NCBI GenBank assembly: GCA_017469025.1
Contig: JAFUHD010000113.1
Location: 1 to 46,345 of the forward strand
Length of the DNA: 46,345 nucleotides
Direction of reading: 5' to 3'
From: Clostridia bacterium
GTDB lineage: Bacteria; Bacillota; Clostridia; Christensenellales; Aristaeellaceae
Shown here: one piece after another, positions 16,601-25,149 of the stretch
Numbering within the stretch: the first letter of the stretch is position 1
How the letters are laid out: every line of letters starts with the position of its first letter
Position numbers and translations under genes: made by a program
The notes under the pieces: model-generated
The model's database searches: none
What the model was told of the DNA's origin: nothing
What the model saw: only the letters and a program-made list of their open reading frames with translations

Positions 16601-18181
16601 ATGTGTGCAATTTTTACAGTTCAGAGCAGATCTGTTCCAGAGGCACTTGCACGTGAGTGCTTTGAGAGGACCAGCTCCCGCGGACCGGACATGAGCCGTT
16701 TCCTGACGCTTCCCTGGGGGTATCTGGGGTTTCATCGTCTTGCGATCATGGGCCTGACAGAGAGCGGTATGCAGCCCTTCCAGATGGATGAGGACTATGT
16801 CGTGTGCAACGGTGAGCTGTACGGCTTCAGACCGATCCGGGAGCGGCTGCTTGGGCAGTACCCGCTCAAAAGCGAGTCAGACTGTGAGATTCTGCTTCCG
16901 CTATACAGGGAATACGGCGTTGAAATGTTCAAGACGCTGGATGCGGAGTTCGCGCTTATCCTGTATGACGGGAAAAAGGGAAAGCTGATTGCAGCCCGTG
17001 ATCCGATTGGAATTCGGCCGCTGTATTATGGTACGTTGCCGGATGGCGGAATGGCTTTTGCCAGTGAACCCAAGAACCTGGTTGGTCTGTGTGATACGAT
17101 TCTGCCGTTTCCACCCGGTCATTATTGGATGGATGGAACGTTTGTCCAGTATGCAGATCCGGCGCATGTCGACCAGTTTACGATGAAATCAGAGGATGCC
17201 GTCTGTCAAAAGCTCCGCCGTCTTCTGACAGATGGTGTTGAGAAGCGGCTGGATGCGGATGCGCCGATCGGATTTCTGCTGTCAGGCGGTCTCGATTCCT
17301 CTCTGGTCTGTGCCATCGCACAGAAAAAGCTGGATCAGCCGATCCGTACATTTGCGATTGGTATGGATATTGATGCCATCGACCTCAAATATGCACGGAT
17401 GACAGCGGATTATATTGGAAGCGATCATACAGAGGTAATTATCTCCGAGCAGGATGTGCTGAGCGCGCTGCCTGAGGTGGTTGCGCTGCTTGGCACATGG
17501 GACATTACGACGGTCCGGGCATCCATTGGCATGTACCTGGTCTGCAAATATATCCATGAGCATACGGATATCCGCGTGCTTCTGACCGGCGAAATCTCGG
17601 ATGAACTCTTCGGCTACAAATATACGGATTTTGCTCCGGATGCAGCTTCGTTCCAGGAAGAGGCGGAAAAGCGGATCCGGGAATTGCACATGTACGATGT
17701 GCTTCGTGCGGACCGCTGTATTTCGTTTAACTCACTTGAGGCGAGGGTGCCGTTTGGAGATCTCAAGTTTGTCCGCTATGCCATGAGCATTGATCCGGAA
17801 CTTAAAATGAACCGTCATAACATGGGCAAATACCTGATCCGCAAAGCTTTTGCGGAGGACCACATTCTGCCGGATGAAATCCTTTGGCGTCAAAAGGCAG
17901 CTTTTTCAGATGCGGTCGGTCATTCCATGGTTGGAGATTTAAAGGCATTTGCCGAGCGGACCTATTCGGACGCGGAGTTTCATGAGCGTGCAGCCGGATA
18001 TGGATACTGTCCGCCGTTTACCAAAGAGAGCCTCCTGTACCGCGAACTGTTTGAAAAAGCGTACCCCGGGCAGGCCAGAATGATTGCGGATTTCTGGATG
18101 CCCAACAAATCCTGGCCGGGCTGCGATGTAGACGACCCGTCTGCACGTGTGCTCTCCAACTATGGTGCAAGCGGCATCTGA
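16601..18181 (+). CDS. asnB: Asparagine synthase (glutamine-hydrolysing)
   Basis: It makes asparagine from aspartate, ATP and glutamine. It has 526 residues from ATG 16601, with GGAGG nine bases upstream. The N-terminal nucleophile is Cys2 (MCAIFTV), followed by the class II glutaminase domain with SSRGPD, GFHRLAIMG and VVCNGELYG. The synthetase domain has the ATP pyrophosphatase loop FLLSGGLDSSLVCA near residue 225, then LTGEISDELFGYKY and SLEARVPFGD. Length and motifs match bacterial AsnB of the short type. It is controlled by the upstream T-box, sits divergent from glnA, and is followed by the Amt-PII gene after a terminator. Confidence 0.95.
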   Translation: MCAIFTVQSRSVPEALARECFERTSSRGPDMSRFLTLPWGYLGFHRLAIMGLTESGMQPFQMDEDYVVCNGELYGFRPIRERLLGQYPLKSESDCEILLPLYREYGVEMFKTLDAEFALILYDGKKGKLIAARDPIGIRPLYYGTLPDGGMAFASEPKNLVGLCDTILPFPPGHYWMDGTFVQYADPAHVDQFTMKSEDAVCQKLRRLLTDGVEKRLDADAPIGFLLSGGLDSSLVCAIAQKKLDQPIRTFAIGMDIDAIDLKYARMTADYIGSDHTEVIISEQDVLSALPEVVALLGTWDITTVRASIGMYLVCKYIHEHTDIRVLLTGEISDELFGYKYTDFAPDAASFQEEAEKRIRELHMYDVLRADRCISFNSLEARVPFGDLKFVRYAMSIDPELKMNRHNMGKYLIRKAFAEDHILPDEILWRQKAAFSDAVGHSMVGDLKAFAERTYSDAEFHERAAGYGYCPPFTKESLLYRELFEKAYPGQARMIADFWMPNKSWPGCDVDDPSARVLSNYGASGI

Positions 18182-18198
18182 CAATTTCACAAAACAAT

Positions 18199-18231
18199 AA
18201 GCGCAAGGACGTGCAATCCCTGCGCTTTTTT
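18199..18231 (+). terminator. Terminator between asnB and the Amt-PII gene, overlapping a hexaloop hairpin
   Basis: AAGCGCA (18199-18205) pairs with TGCGCTT (18221-18227), followed by a T-run. The 5' arm can instead form GCGC-AAGGAC-GTGC (18201-18214), a hairpin with a six-base loop having A at position 1 and G at position 4, the loop signature ANTAR proteins recognise. No promoter is seen between this hairpin and the transporter gene. Confidence 0.75.
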
Positions 18232-18277
18232 GTTGTTCAAAGGGCGAAACTTACATTTGGAAAGGGAGTTGACATTC

Positions 18278-19990
18278 ATGTATTCTGCAGCTAATACGAT
18301 TTGGGTTTTACTTGGGGCAGCACTGGTCTTTTTCATGCAGGCTGGTTTTGCCATGTGTGAGGCCGGCTTTACGCGGGCAAAGAATACCGGCAATATTCTG
18401 ATGAAGAACCTGATGGATTTCTGTATTGGCACACCGCTTTACTGGCTCTTTGGTTACGGCATCATGTTTGGTGCAGGCACAGCCCTGTTTGGCTGGATTG
18501 ATCCATTCATCATGAAGGATTACAGCCACGTCCTCCCGGCGGGTGTTCCGCTGTGGGCGTACGCGGTTTTCCAGACGGTATTCTGTGCCACATCAGCAAC
18601 GATTGTCTCGGGTGCAATGGCAGAGCGCACAAAATTCAGCGCCTACTGCATTTACTCGGCTGCCATTTCACTGTTCATTTATCCGGTATCCGGGCACTGG
18701 ATCTGGGGTGGCGGATGGCTGGCAGAAATGGGCTTCCATGATTTTGCCGGATCAACCGCAGTTCATATGGTAGGCGGTGTTTGTGCGCTGATTGGAGCCA
18801 AAATGCTGGGGCCCCGCATTGGCAAATATGGAAAGGATGGAAAACCGAAGGCGATTCCAGGACATAACCTGTCCATAGCGGCTCTGGGCGTATTTATTCT
18901 GTGGTTTTGCTGGTTTGGCTTTAACGGTGCATCCACAGTCGGGATGGACAGCGATGATCTGATCGTCAGCGCCGGCCGGGTTTTCTTCAATACGAACCTC
19001 GCGGCAGCACTGGCTACGCTTGTTACCATGATCTTTACCTGGATCCGTTACGGCAAGCCCGATGTATCCATGACATTCAATGCTTCGCTGGCAGGCCTGG
19101 TCGGCATTACAGCGGGATGTGATGCAGTGGATGCATTTGGCGCTGCCCTGATCGGTATCTTTTGCGGTATTGTCATTGTCCTTTCCATTGAGTTTTTTGA
19201 TAAAGTGGCAAAAATAGATGATCCGGTAGGTGCCATTTCTGTCCATGGCATCTGTGGTGCAATGGGAACCATTCTGACTGGTTTCCTGGCAACCGGCGTG
19301 ACCACGGAAAAGGGACTACTTTATGGCGGCGGGTTCCACTTTGTCGGGATTCAGCTGCTTGGCGTTCTGGCAACGATCCTCTGGACGGCCGCTATTATTA
19401 CACTGGTCTTTACAGTAATCCGGCAGACAATAGGCCTGAGAGCTTCAGAGACGGAAGAGATTATGGGTATGGACCGGTCTGAACATGGCCTTCTGACGGC
19501 GTATTCCGGTTTCTCGATTCTGCCGGATTCGATTGGAGCGGAAATTCCGTCTGACGTACAGATGCCCGCCGAACCTGTACCGGTGGAGCCGGCAGGGGCG
19601 CTGCACGAATACACTGCGCCAGTTCCGGGAACCGGATTTACACGGATTCAGATTATATGCCGGCCGGCAAGCCTGGAGAGCCTCAAGACAGCCATGAACA
19701 GGATCGGTATTACGGGTATGACGGTTACCAATGTCATGGGTTATGGTATGCAGAAGGGCAGGCCGGAATATTATCGCGGCACGCCGGTCACGGTTACGCT
19801 GCTTCCAAAGGTTCAGGTAGATATCGTGGTCAGCAAAGTCCCTGTTGAGACGGTCATCCGTACGGCACGTGAGACGCTTTATACGGGTCATATCGGCGAT
19901 GGCAAGATCTTCGTGTACGATGTGGAAAATGTTGTAAGAGTGCGTACAGGAGAGGAAGGGTATGATGCGCTGCAGTCAGATGAGGCATGA
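18278..19990 (+). CDS. amt: Ammonium transporter fused to a C-terminal P-II signalling domain
   Basis: The start ATG 18278 follows AAAGGGAG and gives 570 residues, about 150 longer than a plain Amt. Residues 1-410 hold about 11 membrane helices with family motifs: MQAGFAMCEAGFTRAKN, SGAMAERTKFSAY, DFAGSTAVHMVGG (pore His) and SVHGICGAMGT (second His). After a proline-rich linker (about 425-450), residues about 453-560 form a complete GlnB/GlnK-like domain: IQIICRPASLESLKTAMN, a T-loop GYGMQKGRPEYYRGTPV, LLPKVQVDIVV and IGDGKIFVYDVENVVRVRTGE. Normally a separate GlnK plugs Amt; here gate and sensor for ATP/ADP/2-oxoglutarate are on one chain. Such fusions are known but uncommon. It belongs to the nitrogen island with asnB, glnA and gltBD. 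Confidence 0.93.
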   Translation: MYSAANTIWVLLGAALVFFMQAGFAMCEAGFTRAKNTGNILMKNLMDFCIGTPLYWLFGYGIMFGAGTALFGWIDPFIMKDYSHVLPAGVPLWAYAVFQTVFCATSATIVSGAMAERTKFSAYCIYSAAISLFIYPVSGHWIWGGGWLAEMGFHDFAGSTAVHMVGGVCALIGAKMLGPRIGKYGKDGKPKAIPGHNLSIAALGVFILWFCWFGFNGASTVGMDSDDLIVSAGRVFFNTNLAAALATLVTMIFTWIRYGKPDVSMTFNASLAGLVGITAGCDAVDAFGAALIGIFCGIVIVLSIEFFDKVAKIDDPVGAISVHGICGAMGTILTGFLATGVTTEKGLLYGGGFHFVGIQLLGVLATILWTAAIITLVFTVIRQTIGLRASETEEIMGMDRSEHGLLTAYSGFSILPDSIGAEIPSDVQMPAEPVPVEPAGALHEYTAPVPGTGFTRIQIICRPASLESLKTAMNRIGITGMTVTNVMGYGMQKGRPEYYRGTPVTVTLLPKVQVDIVVSKVPVETVIRTARETLYTGHIGDGKIFVYDVENVVRVRTGEEGYDALQSDEA

Positions 19991-20057
19991 ATGACAGTGA
20001 TGGAACAGAAAAAAGGCTGAAAAAAGCTGCGCCTGACCCGGACCAATGAAAAACAGG

Positions 20058-20086
20058 TTGACGACTTGCCGATTTTAAATTATACT
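20058..20086 (+). promoter_or_regulatory. Promoter of the double-HTH gene
   Basis: TTGACG (20058-20063), 17 bases, TATACT (20081-20086). The start near 20093 leaves a leader of about 180 bases. Confidence 0.8.
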
Positions 20087-20144
20087 AAATGCAGCCTGAT
20101 ACAGATGGCGGAACGGTTTCTGTCTGTTATAACGGGAAACTGTG

Positions 20145-20210
20145 CCGGCGCAAAATCAAAAGGTGAGATTGCAGCCCATTAAGAGAATATGGAACGGTGA
20201 TCTGCGCCGG
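20145..20210 (+). other. Long-range inverted repeat in the leader of the double-HTH gene
   Basis: CCGGCGCA (20145-20152) is fully complementary to TGCGCCGG (20203-20210), closing a 50-base loop within the 180-base leader. I recognise no known riboswitch in it. Confidence 0.45.
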
Positions 20211-20274
20211 TTTGTCAAAAGTGACAAGTGCAATAGTTATGGGGTCAAAAACTGTTTTACAGGAGGGTCTGAAC

Positions 20275-20706
20275 ATGATGACAAGAATCGGAGGAGGAGA
20301 CCGGCTCAGGCAGGAGAGAAAGCGGATTGGGAAAACACAGAAGGAACTGGCACTGGAGCTCGATATCAGTGCAGCGTATATCAGCCTGATTGAAACAGGT
20401 CAGCAGCAGATTTCTGAGCCGATTGCGCTTAAAATGCAGTCAAAATATGGAACGAATCCCCGGTGGCTCCTGTATGGCGAGATGGGCCGCGGAGAAAAGG
20501 GACGTCTCAGAATTGCCAGAGACCAGATGGGAATGAAGCAGAAGGATATGGCAGCAGAGCTTGGAATCAGTGCGATGTATCTGGGTATGATGGAAAGAGG
20601 CGAGCAGCCGATTTCTGTACCGGTTGCCTTGAAAATGGAAAAGCTGTACGGATTTTCAGCCAGATGGATTCTGTATGGAACGCTGCCGCAAAGAGTAAAG
20701 AACTGA
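20275..20706 (+). CDS. Tandem double helix-turn-helix (XRE/Cro-type) regulator
   Basis: The start ATG 20275 follows AGGAGGG and gives 143 residues. The protein is an internal duplication of a single unit of about 65 residues. The first unit is GDRLRQERKRIGKTQKELA...SAAYISLIETGQQQIS...NPRWLLYGE and the second is GRLRIARDQMGMKQKDMAA...SAMYLGMMERGEQPIS...SARWILYGT. Each has a complete HTH_XRE motif (TQKELALELDISAAYISLIE) and an R-W-[LI]-LYG tail also found in some phage-type repressors. There is no effector or peptidase domain. One chain with two DNA-binding heads could bind a direct repeat as a monomer (inference). Targets are unknown; the gene stands alone between terminator and GH3 gene. Confidence 0.85.
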   Translation: MMTRIGGGDRLRQERKRIGKTQKELALELDISAAYISLIETGQQQISEPIALKMQSKYGTNPRWLLYGEMGRGEKGRLRIARDQMGMKQKDMAAELGISAMYLGMMERGEQPISVPVALKMEKLYGFSARWILYGTLPQRVKN

Positions 20707-20822
20707 ATTGATTCTCAAAATACAAAAGGCAGAGACCTGAATGTGCGGTGTCATTAACATAAGGACTGCCGAAGACTTGTTTTACAGTTAACAAGAACAG
20801 TTTGACGAATACTTTTATCAGC

Positions 20823-20868
20823 AAAAAACGGTCACGGGATATAGTATATGTCCAAGTGACCGTTTTTT
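20823..20868. terminator. Strong terminator after the double-HTH gene
   Basis: A 13-bp stem (AAAAAACGGTCAC / GTGACCGTTTTTT) with a 20-base loop that contains a further small inverted repeat. The stem carries A- and T-runs at its ends and could work both ways. A smaller inverted repeat CTTGTT/AACAAG lies about 45 bases upstream. The rest of 20707-21031 shows no gene. Confidence 0.85.
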
Positions 20869-21031
20869 GTTGTCAGACCATGGTGAGTTAATGACTCGGA
20901 ATGTCTCCGTCTTATGTTTGGATGGGAACGATTGTGCATGCCAAAGATATGTTGAACGGACGCCGCACGAAGACAGAGAGGCTGTCACAGAAAAGATGAA
21001 TTGACCACACAAAATGGATGTCTGTATCCCC

Positions 21032-21060
21032 TTGAAAGCCGTTTTTCCATAAGGTAAAAT
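21032..21060 (+). promoter_or_regulatory. Promoter of the GH3 glycosidase gene
   Basis: TTGAAA (21032-21037), 17 bases, TAAAAT (21055-21060), 50 bases ahead of the start codon. Confidence 0.65.
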
Positions 21061-21111
21061 ACGATGCAGAAGCGTTAAAAGTGGCGCTCATTGACAAAAG
21101 GAGGAGTAAAA

Positions 21112-23202
21112 ATGTCAAAAGCACAGACAAAGGAACAACGGCTTGCTTTTACAGAGGAAGCCCGGAAGATCGTGGATCAGCTGACACTTGAAGAAAAAGT
21201 ATCCCTGATGTCCGGAAACATAGATATTCAGGGCATTCCGCCGGAGAAAATTTCTGAAGTGCTTGGAGGCATGCTGGCCTCTGAGGATGCACACTACAAT
21301 GCACTGCCGTATGACGCCGGCGGTATTGAACGGTTTGATATTCCGCCGATGAAGTTTTGCGACGGCCCGCGCGGTGTGGTCTGCGGTGTTGGCAAGACAA
21401 CCTGTTTTCCGGTATCCATGGCCCGTGGTGCTTCCTTTGATACCGACCTGGAGGAGGCTATCGGTCACGCCATTGGACGCGAGGTTCGCGCATACGGCGG
21501 CAACCTGTTTGCGGGCGTGTGCATCAATCTGCCGTACAATCCGGGCTGGGGACGCAGCCAGGAAAGCTATGGCGAGGAAACACACCATATCGGTGCCATG
21601 GGCGCGGCACTGGTGCGCGGTGTGCAGGCAGAGGACGTCATGGCATGCGTCAAGCACTATGCATTCAATGACATGGAAAATGCACGGTTCAAGGTGTCCG
21701 TAACCTGTGACCAGCGGACGGAAAAGGAAGTATATCTGCCGCATTTCAAGGACTGTCTGGATGCTGGTGCAGCAAGCATCATGTCCAGCTATAACCGTTA
21801 CAATGGCGTGCACTGCGGACACCATCATTATCTGCTGACAGAGGTTCTCAAGGAGCAGTGGGGATTTGACGGCTTTGTCATGTCTGACTTCTGCTGGGGA
21901 GTCAAGGACACGGTTGAGGCAGCTAACGGCGGTCAGGATATGGAGATGCTGTGGACACTTGAATTCGGAAAGAAGCTGGTCCAGGCTGTCAGGGACGGCT
22001 TTGTACCCGAATCCCGGATTAATGACGCAGCGCTGCGTATTGTCCGCACAATTCTGGCCTTTGACCGCGGGCATAAGGAATATGGCATGTCCGTTGTTGG
22101 ATGCAGGGATCATATTGAACTGGCAAAGCGTGCGGCTGAGGAGAGCATTACACTGGTCAAGAATGAGGATGTACTGCCGCTTGACCGTGCATCGGTAAAG
22201 AAGCTGGCCCTGATTGGTTCGCTGGCAAAGAAACCGAATATCGGCGACTATGGTTCGAGCCGCGTCCGTCCTGCGTATGTTGTGACGCCGGAGGAAGGCA
22301 TTCAGAGGGCTGCACCGGACCTTGAGATCCTCTATGCTGACGGATCCGACATTGAAGCGGCCAAAAAGACAGCTTCCGAGGCGGATGCAGTTGTCTTTAT
22401 TGTTGGTTATAACCATGACGATGAGGGTGAGTTTGTTGCCGTTGAAGGGACGGACAATTATCTTGGCGCGACTGGCGGTGACCGTAAACAGTCTCTCGGA
22501 CTGCATGCCAATGACATTGAGCTGCTTAAGGCGGTTGGACCGGTCAATCCCAGAAGTACAGCGGTACTGATCGGCGGGAATATGATCATGATGACCGAGT
22601 GGATCGACTGTGTGAACAGCGTTGTCATGGCCTATTATCCGGGAATGGAAGGCGGCACAGCAATTGCCGAGATTCTCTTTGGTGATGTCAATCCATCCGG
22701 AAAACTGCCTTTTGTCGTTCCTGTAAAAGAAACCGATCTGCCATATGTGGACTGGGAGGCAACGGATCAGTACTATGAGTACTATCATGGATATACCCGT
22801 CTTGAAAAGAAGGGCATTGCTCCATTATACCCGTACGGCCACGGTCTCTCTTATACGACTTTCGGCTATGGTGAACCGACAGCAAAAGTTGAAGGGAATG
22901 CGCTGATTATCGGTACTACGGTTACCAACACTGGCACATGTGCCGGAACTGAGGTTGTGCAGGCATATGCCGGTTACATCAACTCCGCGGTGGATCGTCC
23001 TGTGAAACAGCTGGCAGGCTTTGCCCGTGTGTCCCTGAACCCCGGAGAGATGAAGCCGGTCACCATTCGTGTACCGCTTGAGAAGCTCGAGTACTATGAA
23101 CCGTCTACAAGAACCTGGGTGCTTGAGCATATGGATTATCCGATCCATGTGGGCGGCAGCGCGGCAGAAAAGGACCTGAAGACAGTAACCGTCGCACTGT
23201 AA
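21112..23202 (+). CDS. Glycoside hydrolase family 3 (beta-glucosidase type)
   Basis: It probably removes terminal beta-linked glucose or related sugars from oligosaccharides taken up by the cell. The start ATG 21112 follows GGAGGA (696 residues); there is no signal peptide, so it is cytoplasmic. The N-terminal barrel contains KFCDGPRGV, the VKHYAFNDME motif (binding Lys-His) and the nucleophile Asp259 in GFVMSDFCWG. The second alpha/beta domain begins near IELAKRAAEESITLVKNE and includes PGMEGGTAIAEILFGDVNPSGKLP. The C-terminal fibronectin-III-like domain is typical (GTEVVQAYAGY, KQLAGFARVSL). The second-domain acid/base cannot be named with confidence. The gene is monocistronic with its own promoter and terminator. 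Confidence 0.93.
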   Translation: MSKAQTKEQRLAFTEEARKIVDQLTLEEKVSLMSGNIDIQGIPPEKISEVLGGMLASEDAHYNALPYDAGGIERFDIPPMKFCDGPRGVVCGVGKTTCFPVSMARGASFDTDLEEAIGHAIGREVRAYGGNLFAGVCINLPYNPGWGRSQESYGEETHHIGAMGAALVRGVQAEDVMACVKHYAFNDMENARFKVSVTCDQRTEKEVYLPHFKDCLDAGAASIMSSYNRYNGVHCGHHHYLLTEVLKEQWGFDGFVMSDFCWGVKDTVEAANGGQDMEMLWTLEFGKKLVQAVRDGFVPESRINDAALRIVRTILAFDRGHKEYGMSVVGCRDHIELAKRAAEESITLVKNEDVLPLDRASVKKLALIGSLAKKPNIGDYGSSRVRPAYVVTPEEGIQRAAPDLEILYADGSDIEAAKKTASEADAVVFIVGYNHDDEGEFVAVEGTDNYLGATGGDRKQSLGLHANDIELLKAVGPVNPRSTAVLIGGNMIMMTEWIDCVNSVVMAYYPGMEGGTAIAEILFGDVNPSGKLPFVVPVKETDLPYVDWEATDQYYEYYHGYTRLEKKGIAPLYPYGHGLSYTTFGYGEPTAKVEGNALIIGTTVTNTGTCAGTEVVQAYAGYINSAVDRPVKQLAGFARVSLNPGEMKPVTIRVPLEKLEYYEPSTRTWVLEHMDYPIHVGGSAAEKDLKTVTVAL

Positions 23203-23239
23203 TGGCATTTGACAGCGTTTCCGTGATCTGACGGATATG

Positions 23240-23270
23240 AAAAAAGCGCAGGCGTTTCCTGCGCTTTTTT
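23240..23270. terminator. Terminator between convergent GH3 and ABC transporter genes
   Basis: A perfect 13-bp stem (AAAAAAGCGCAGG / CCTGCGCTTTTTT) with a CGTTT loop, usable from both sides. Confidence 0.92.
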
Positions 23271-23415
23271 GATGCATTTTAAGAGATCAACAGAGTTATC
23301 ATTGCGCTTTCATCTTATTTGAAACAGCGCAGCGAGCCTTTAGGAATCGTCAATGCTGGGCTATTATATTCGTTTATTATAACAGCCGGCTGCGAACGCC
23401 TGGCTTTGAAAAGGA

Positions 23416-24345
23416 TCAGTTCAGAAACAGGCCTGAAACGTCATAAGGGGCATCAATCATTTCAGAAGCGGCCATGAAATCGGCGGTTTTCTGGAATCCA
23501 TTGACATCATCTTCGGAGATGGCGAGCGAGAAATCATAAGCGGTGGTCATTTCGCGGACAGCGTCTGTACTGAGATCGAGATAGGTGGCGGTCAGTGCAT
23601 AGGCAGCTTCAGGATCAGCATCAATGGTTGACGTGATCTTCTCCTGGGCCTCTGTTATTTTGGCAATCACATCCGGGTGGGCATCAGCGAATTCTTTCGT
23701 AACAGCAACGGCAATGATCGCTTTGATCAGTCCTTTGCCATTGGCGACCAGGTGATATCCCTGAAGAGATGCGTTATAGGCAGCTGCACCGCCCAAAAGG
23801 GCAACATCGGCACTGCCGCCGTCCAGGGCGGCTTTGGCATCCGGAATGCCCATGCTGACATACTGGACATCGTCGATGGTCATGCCGGCAGTATTCAGAT
23901 AGGCAACGAGCAGTTCATGCAGATTGGTGCCTGCCGGGCCGGCAATGACCTTGCCGCGGAGAGATTCGGGCGTTGTAAGCGTTTCATCCTTGCTGTACAT
24001 ACAGAAAGCCTCAGGTGCCCGGCTGTACATGTTCAGCACTTTGATATCAGCGCCATTGGCGGCGGAGAGAATAACGGATGTGCCGCCGACGGCATAGAGC
24101 AGCTGGACATCGCCGGAGGCGAGGGCCTGTGTCTGATCGGCGCCGGAGGTAATTTCTGCATAGTCTACCGGAATACCGAGAACGCTTGAAAAGATGCCGT
24201 TTTCCTTCTCAACAATGCTGGGCACATTGAGTGGCGAGGTGACATAGGTTACGGTCAGGTGATCAACTGACAGACCGTCTGCAAGCGCAGAGGCAAGGGA
24301 AAGTGCAATCAGAAGGGCAATCATAAGACTGACATATTTTTTCAT
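23416..24345 (-). CDS. ABC transporter substrate-binding protein (SsuA/NMT1 type)
   Basis: 309 residues from ATG 24345, with GGAGG close upstream. The N-terminus (MKKYVSLMIALLIALSLASALA-D) is a signal peptide with an AxA-type site. It has no lipobox cysteine, unusual for a binding protein in a single-membrane Gram-positive. The body matches periplasmic-binding-protein-like II proteins of the nitrate/sulfonate/taurine/thiamine-precursor class: DQTQALASGDVQLLYAVG, SLRGKVIAGPAGTNLHELL and ALDGGSADVALLGG. It is the last gene of the hydF-hydE-permease-ATPase-SBP run. The ligand cannot be read from sequence; the co-transcription with hydrogenase maturation genes may be the best clue. Confidence 0.88.
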   Translation of the reverse strand: MKKYVSLMIALLIALSLASALADGLSVDHLTVTYVTSPLNVPSIVEKENGIFSSVLGIPVDYAEITSGADQTQALASGDVQLLYAVGGTSVILSAANGADIKVLNMYSRAPEAFCMYSKDETLTTPESLRGKVIAGPAGTNLHELLVAYLNTAGMTIDDVQYVSMGIPDAKAALDGGSADVALLGGAAAYNASLQGYHLVANGKGLIKAIIAVAVTKEFADAHPDVIAKITEAQEKITSTIDADPEAAYALTATYLDLSTDAVREMTTAYDFSLAISEDDVNGFQKTADFMAASEMIDAPYDVSGLFLN

Positions 24346-24435
24346 GGGAAACCTCCAAATTGATAATATGTCCGCAGAAGCGATGCAGTACGGCGCTGTG
24401 TTCTGCGGAGGAAAACCGCCGTCAGGCGGGATTCG

Positions 24436-25149
24436 TCAGAGTGCATGTTCCAGTCCGGCAATGATCTGCCGCCGTATGGCGATGATATCATCTGCATACA
24501 GACTGCGTGGATGCGGCAGAGAGACCGGATAGTGCGAGGCAGCAATGCCGCCGGAAAGGAGAACGATTTCATCGCCCAGTGTCAGCGCTTCATCGATGGA
24601 ATGGGTAACAAACAGTATGCTGGCACTGGTTTTTTCACGGATTTCGAGCAGAGCCTGCTGCATATCTTCCCGGGTAAAATGATCCAGCGCGGCAAACGGC
24701 TCATCCATCAGGATGAAAGACGGCTGGCAGATCAGGGCACGTGCAAGTGCCGTGCGCTGCTGCATTCCGCCTGACAGCTGATGGGGGTAGGCACGTTCAA
24801 ATCCGGTCAGACCAACGGTTTCAATAATTCTGTCAGTGTCTTCAGGCGAAATGTCGCGGCGGCGAAGCCCAAACTGGATGTTGTCCCGGACGGTGAGCCA
24901 TGGCATGAGACGCGGTTCCTGAAAGACAAATGCAGCTTTTGAATTGCTGCCAAAGCGGATCTCTCCGCTGTCCGGCATTTCAAGTCCGGCAATCAGCCGC
25001 AGAAGGGTGGTTTTACCGCATCCGCTTTTGCCCAGCAGTACGGTAATGGCACCGGATTCAAGGCTCAGTGTGAGGTCGCGGAGAACAGGCAGTATCCGGC
25101 CGTCCACGGTGTAGGATTTGTTCAGATTCCTTAGTTCAATCCCAGCCAT
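24436..25149 (-). CDS. ABC transporter ATP-binding protein (SsuB/TauB type)
   Basis: The start is ATG 25149 (GGGAGGG upstream, 237 residues); it overlaps the end of the permease by 14 bases. All nucleotide-binding motifs are present: Walker A LLGKSGCGKTTLL, Q-loop VFQEPRLMPWL, signature HQLSGGMQQRTALARAL, Walker B FILMDEPFAALD and the switch histidine in FVTHSIDEAL. The PRLMPWLTVRDNI segment is typical of the sulfonate/nitrate/taurine subfamily. It powers import of the ligand bound by the SBP gene downstream. Confidence 0.93.
   Translation of the reverse strand: MAGIELRNLNKSYTVDGRILPVLRDLTLSLESGAITVLLGKSGCGKTTLLRLIAGLEMPDSGEIRFGSNSKAAFVFQEPRLMPWLTVRDNIQFGLRRRDISPEDTDRIIETVGLTGFERAYPHQLSGGMQQRTALARALICQPSFILMDEPFAALDHFTREDMQQALLEIREKTSASILFVTHSIDEALTLGDEIVLLSGGIAASHYPVSLPHPRSLYADDIIAIRRQIIAGLEHAL

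Noticed and set aside
21115-22788. A 557-codon minus-strand frame opposite the GH3 gene
   Set aside because: It is a shadow of the beta-glucosidase, His/Cys-rich and without recognisable motifs or a ribosome binding site.
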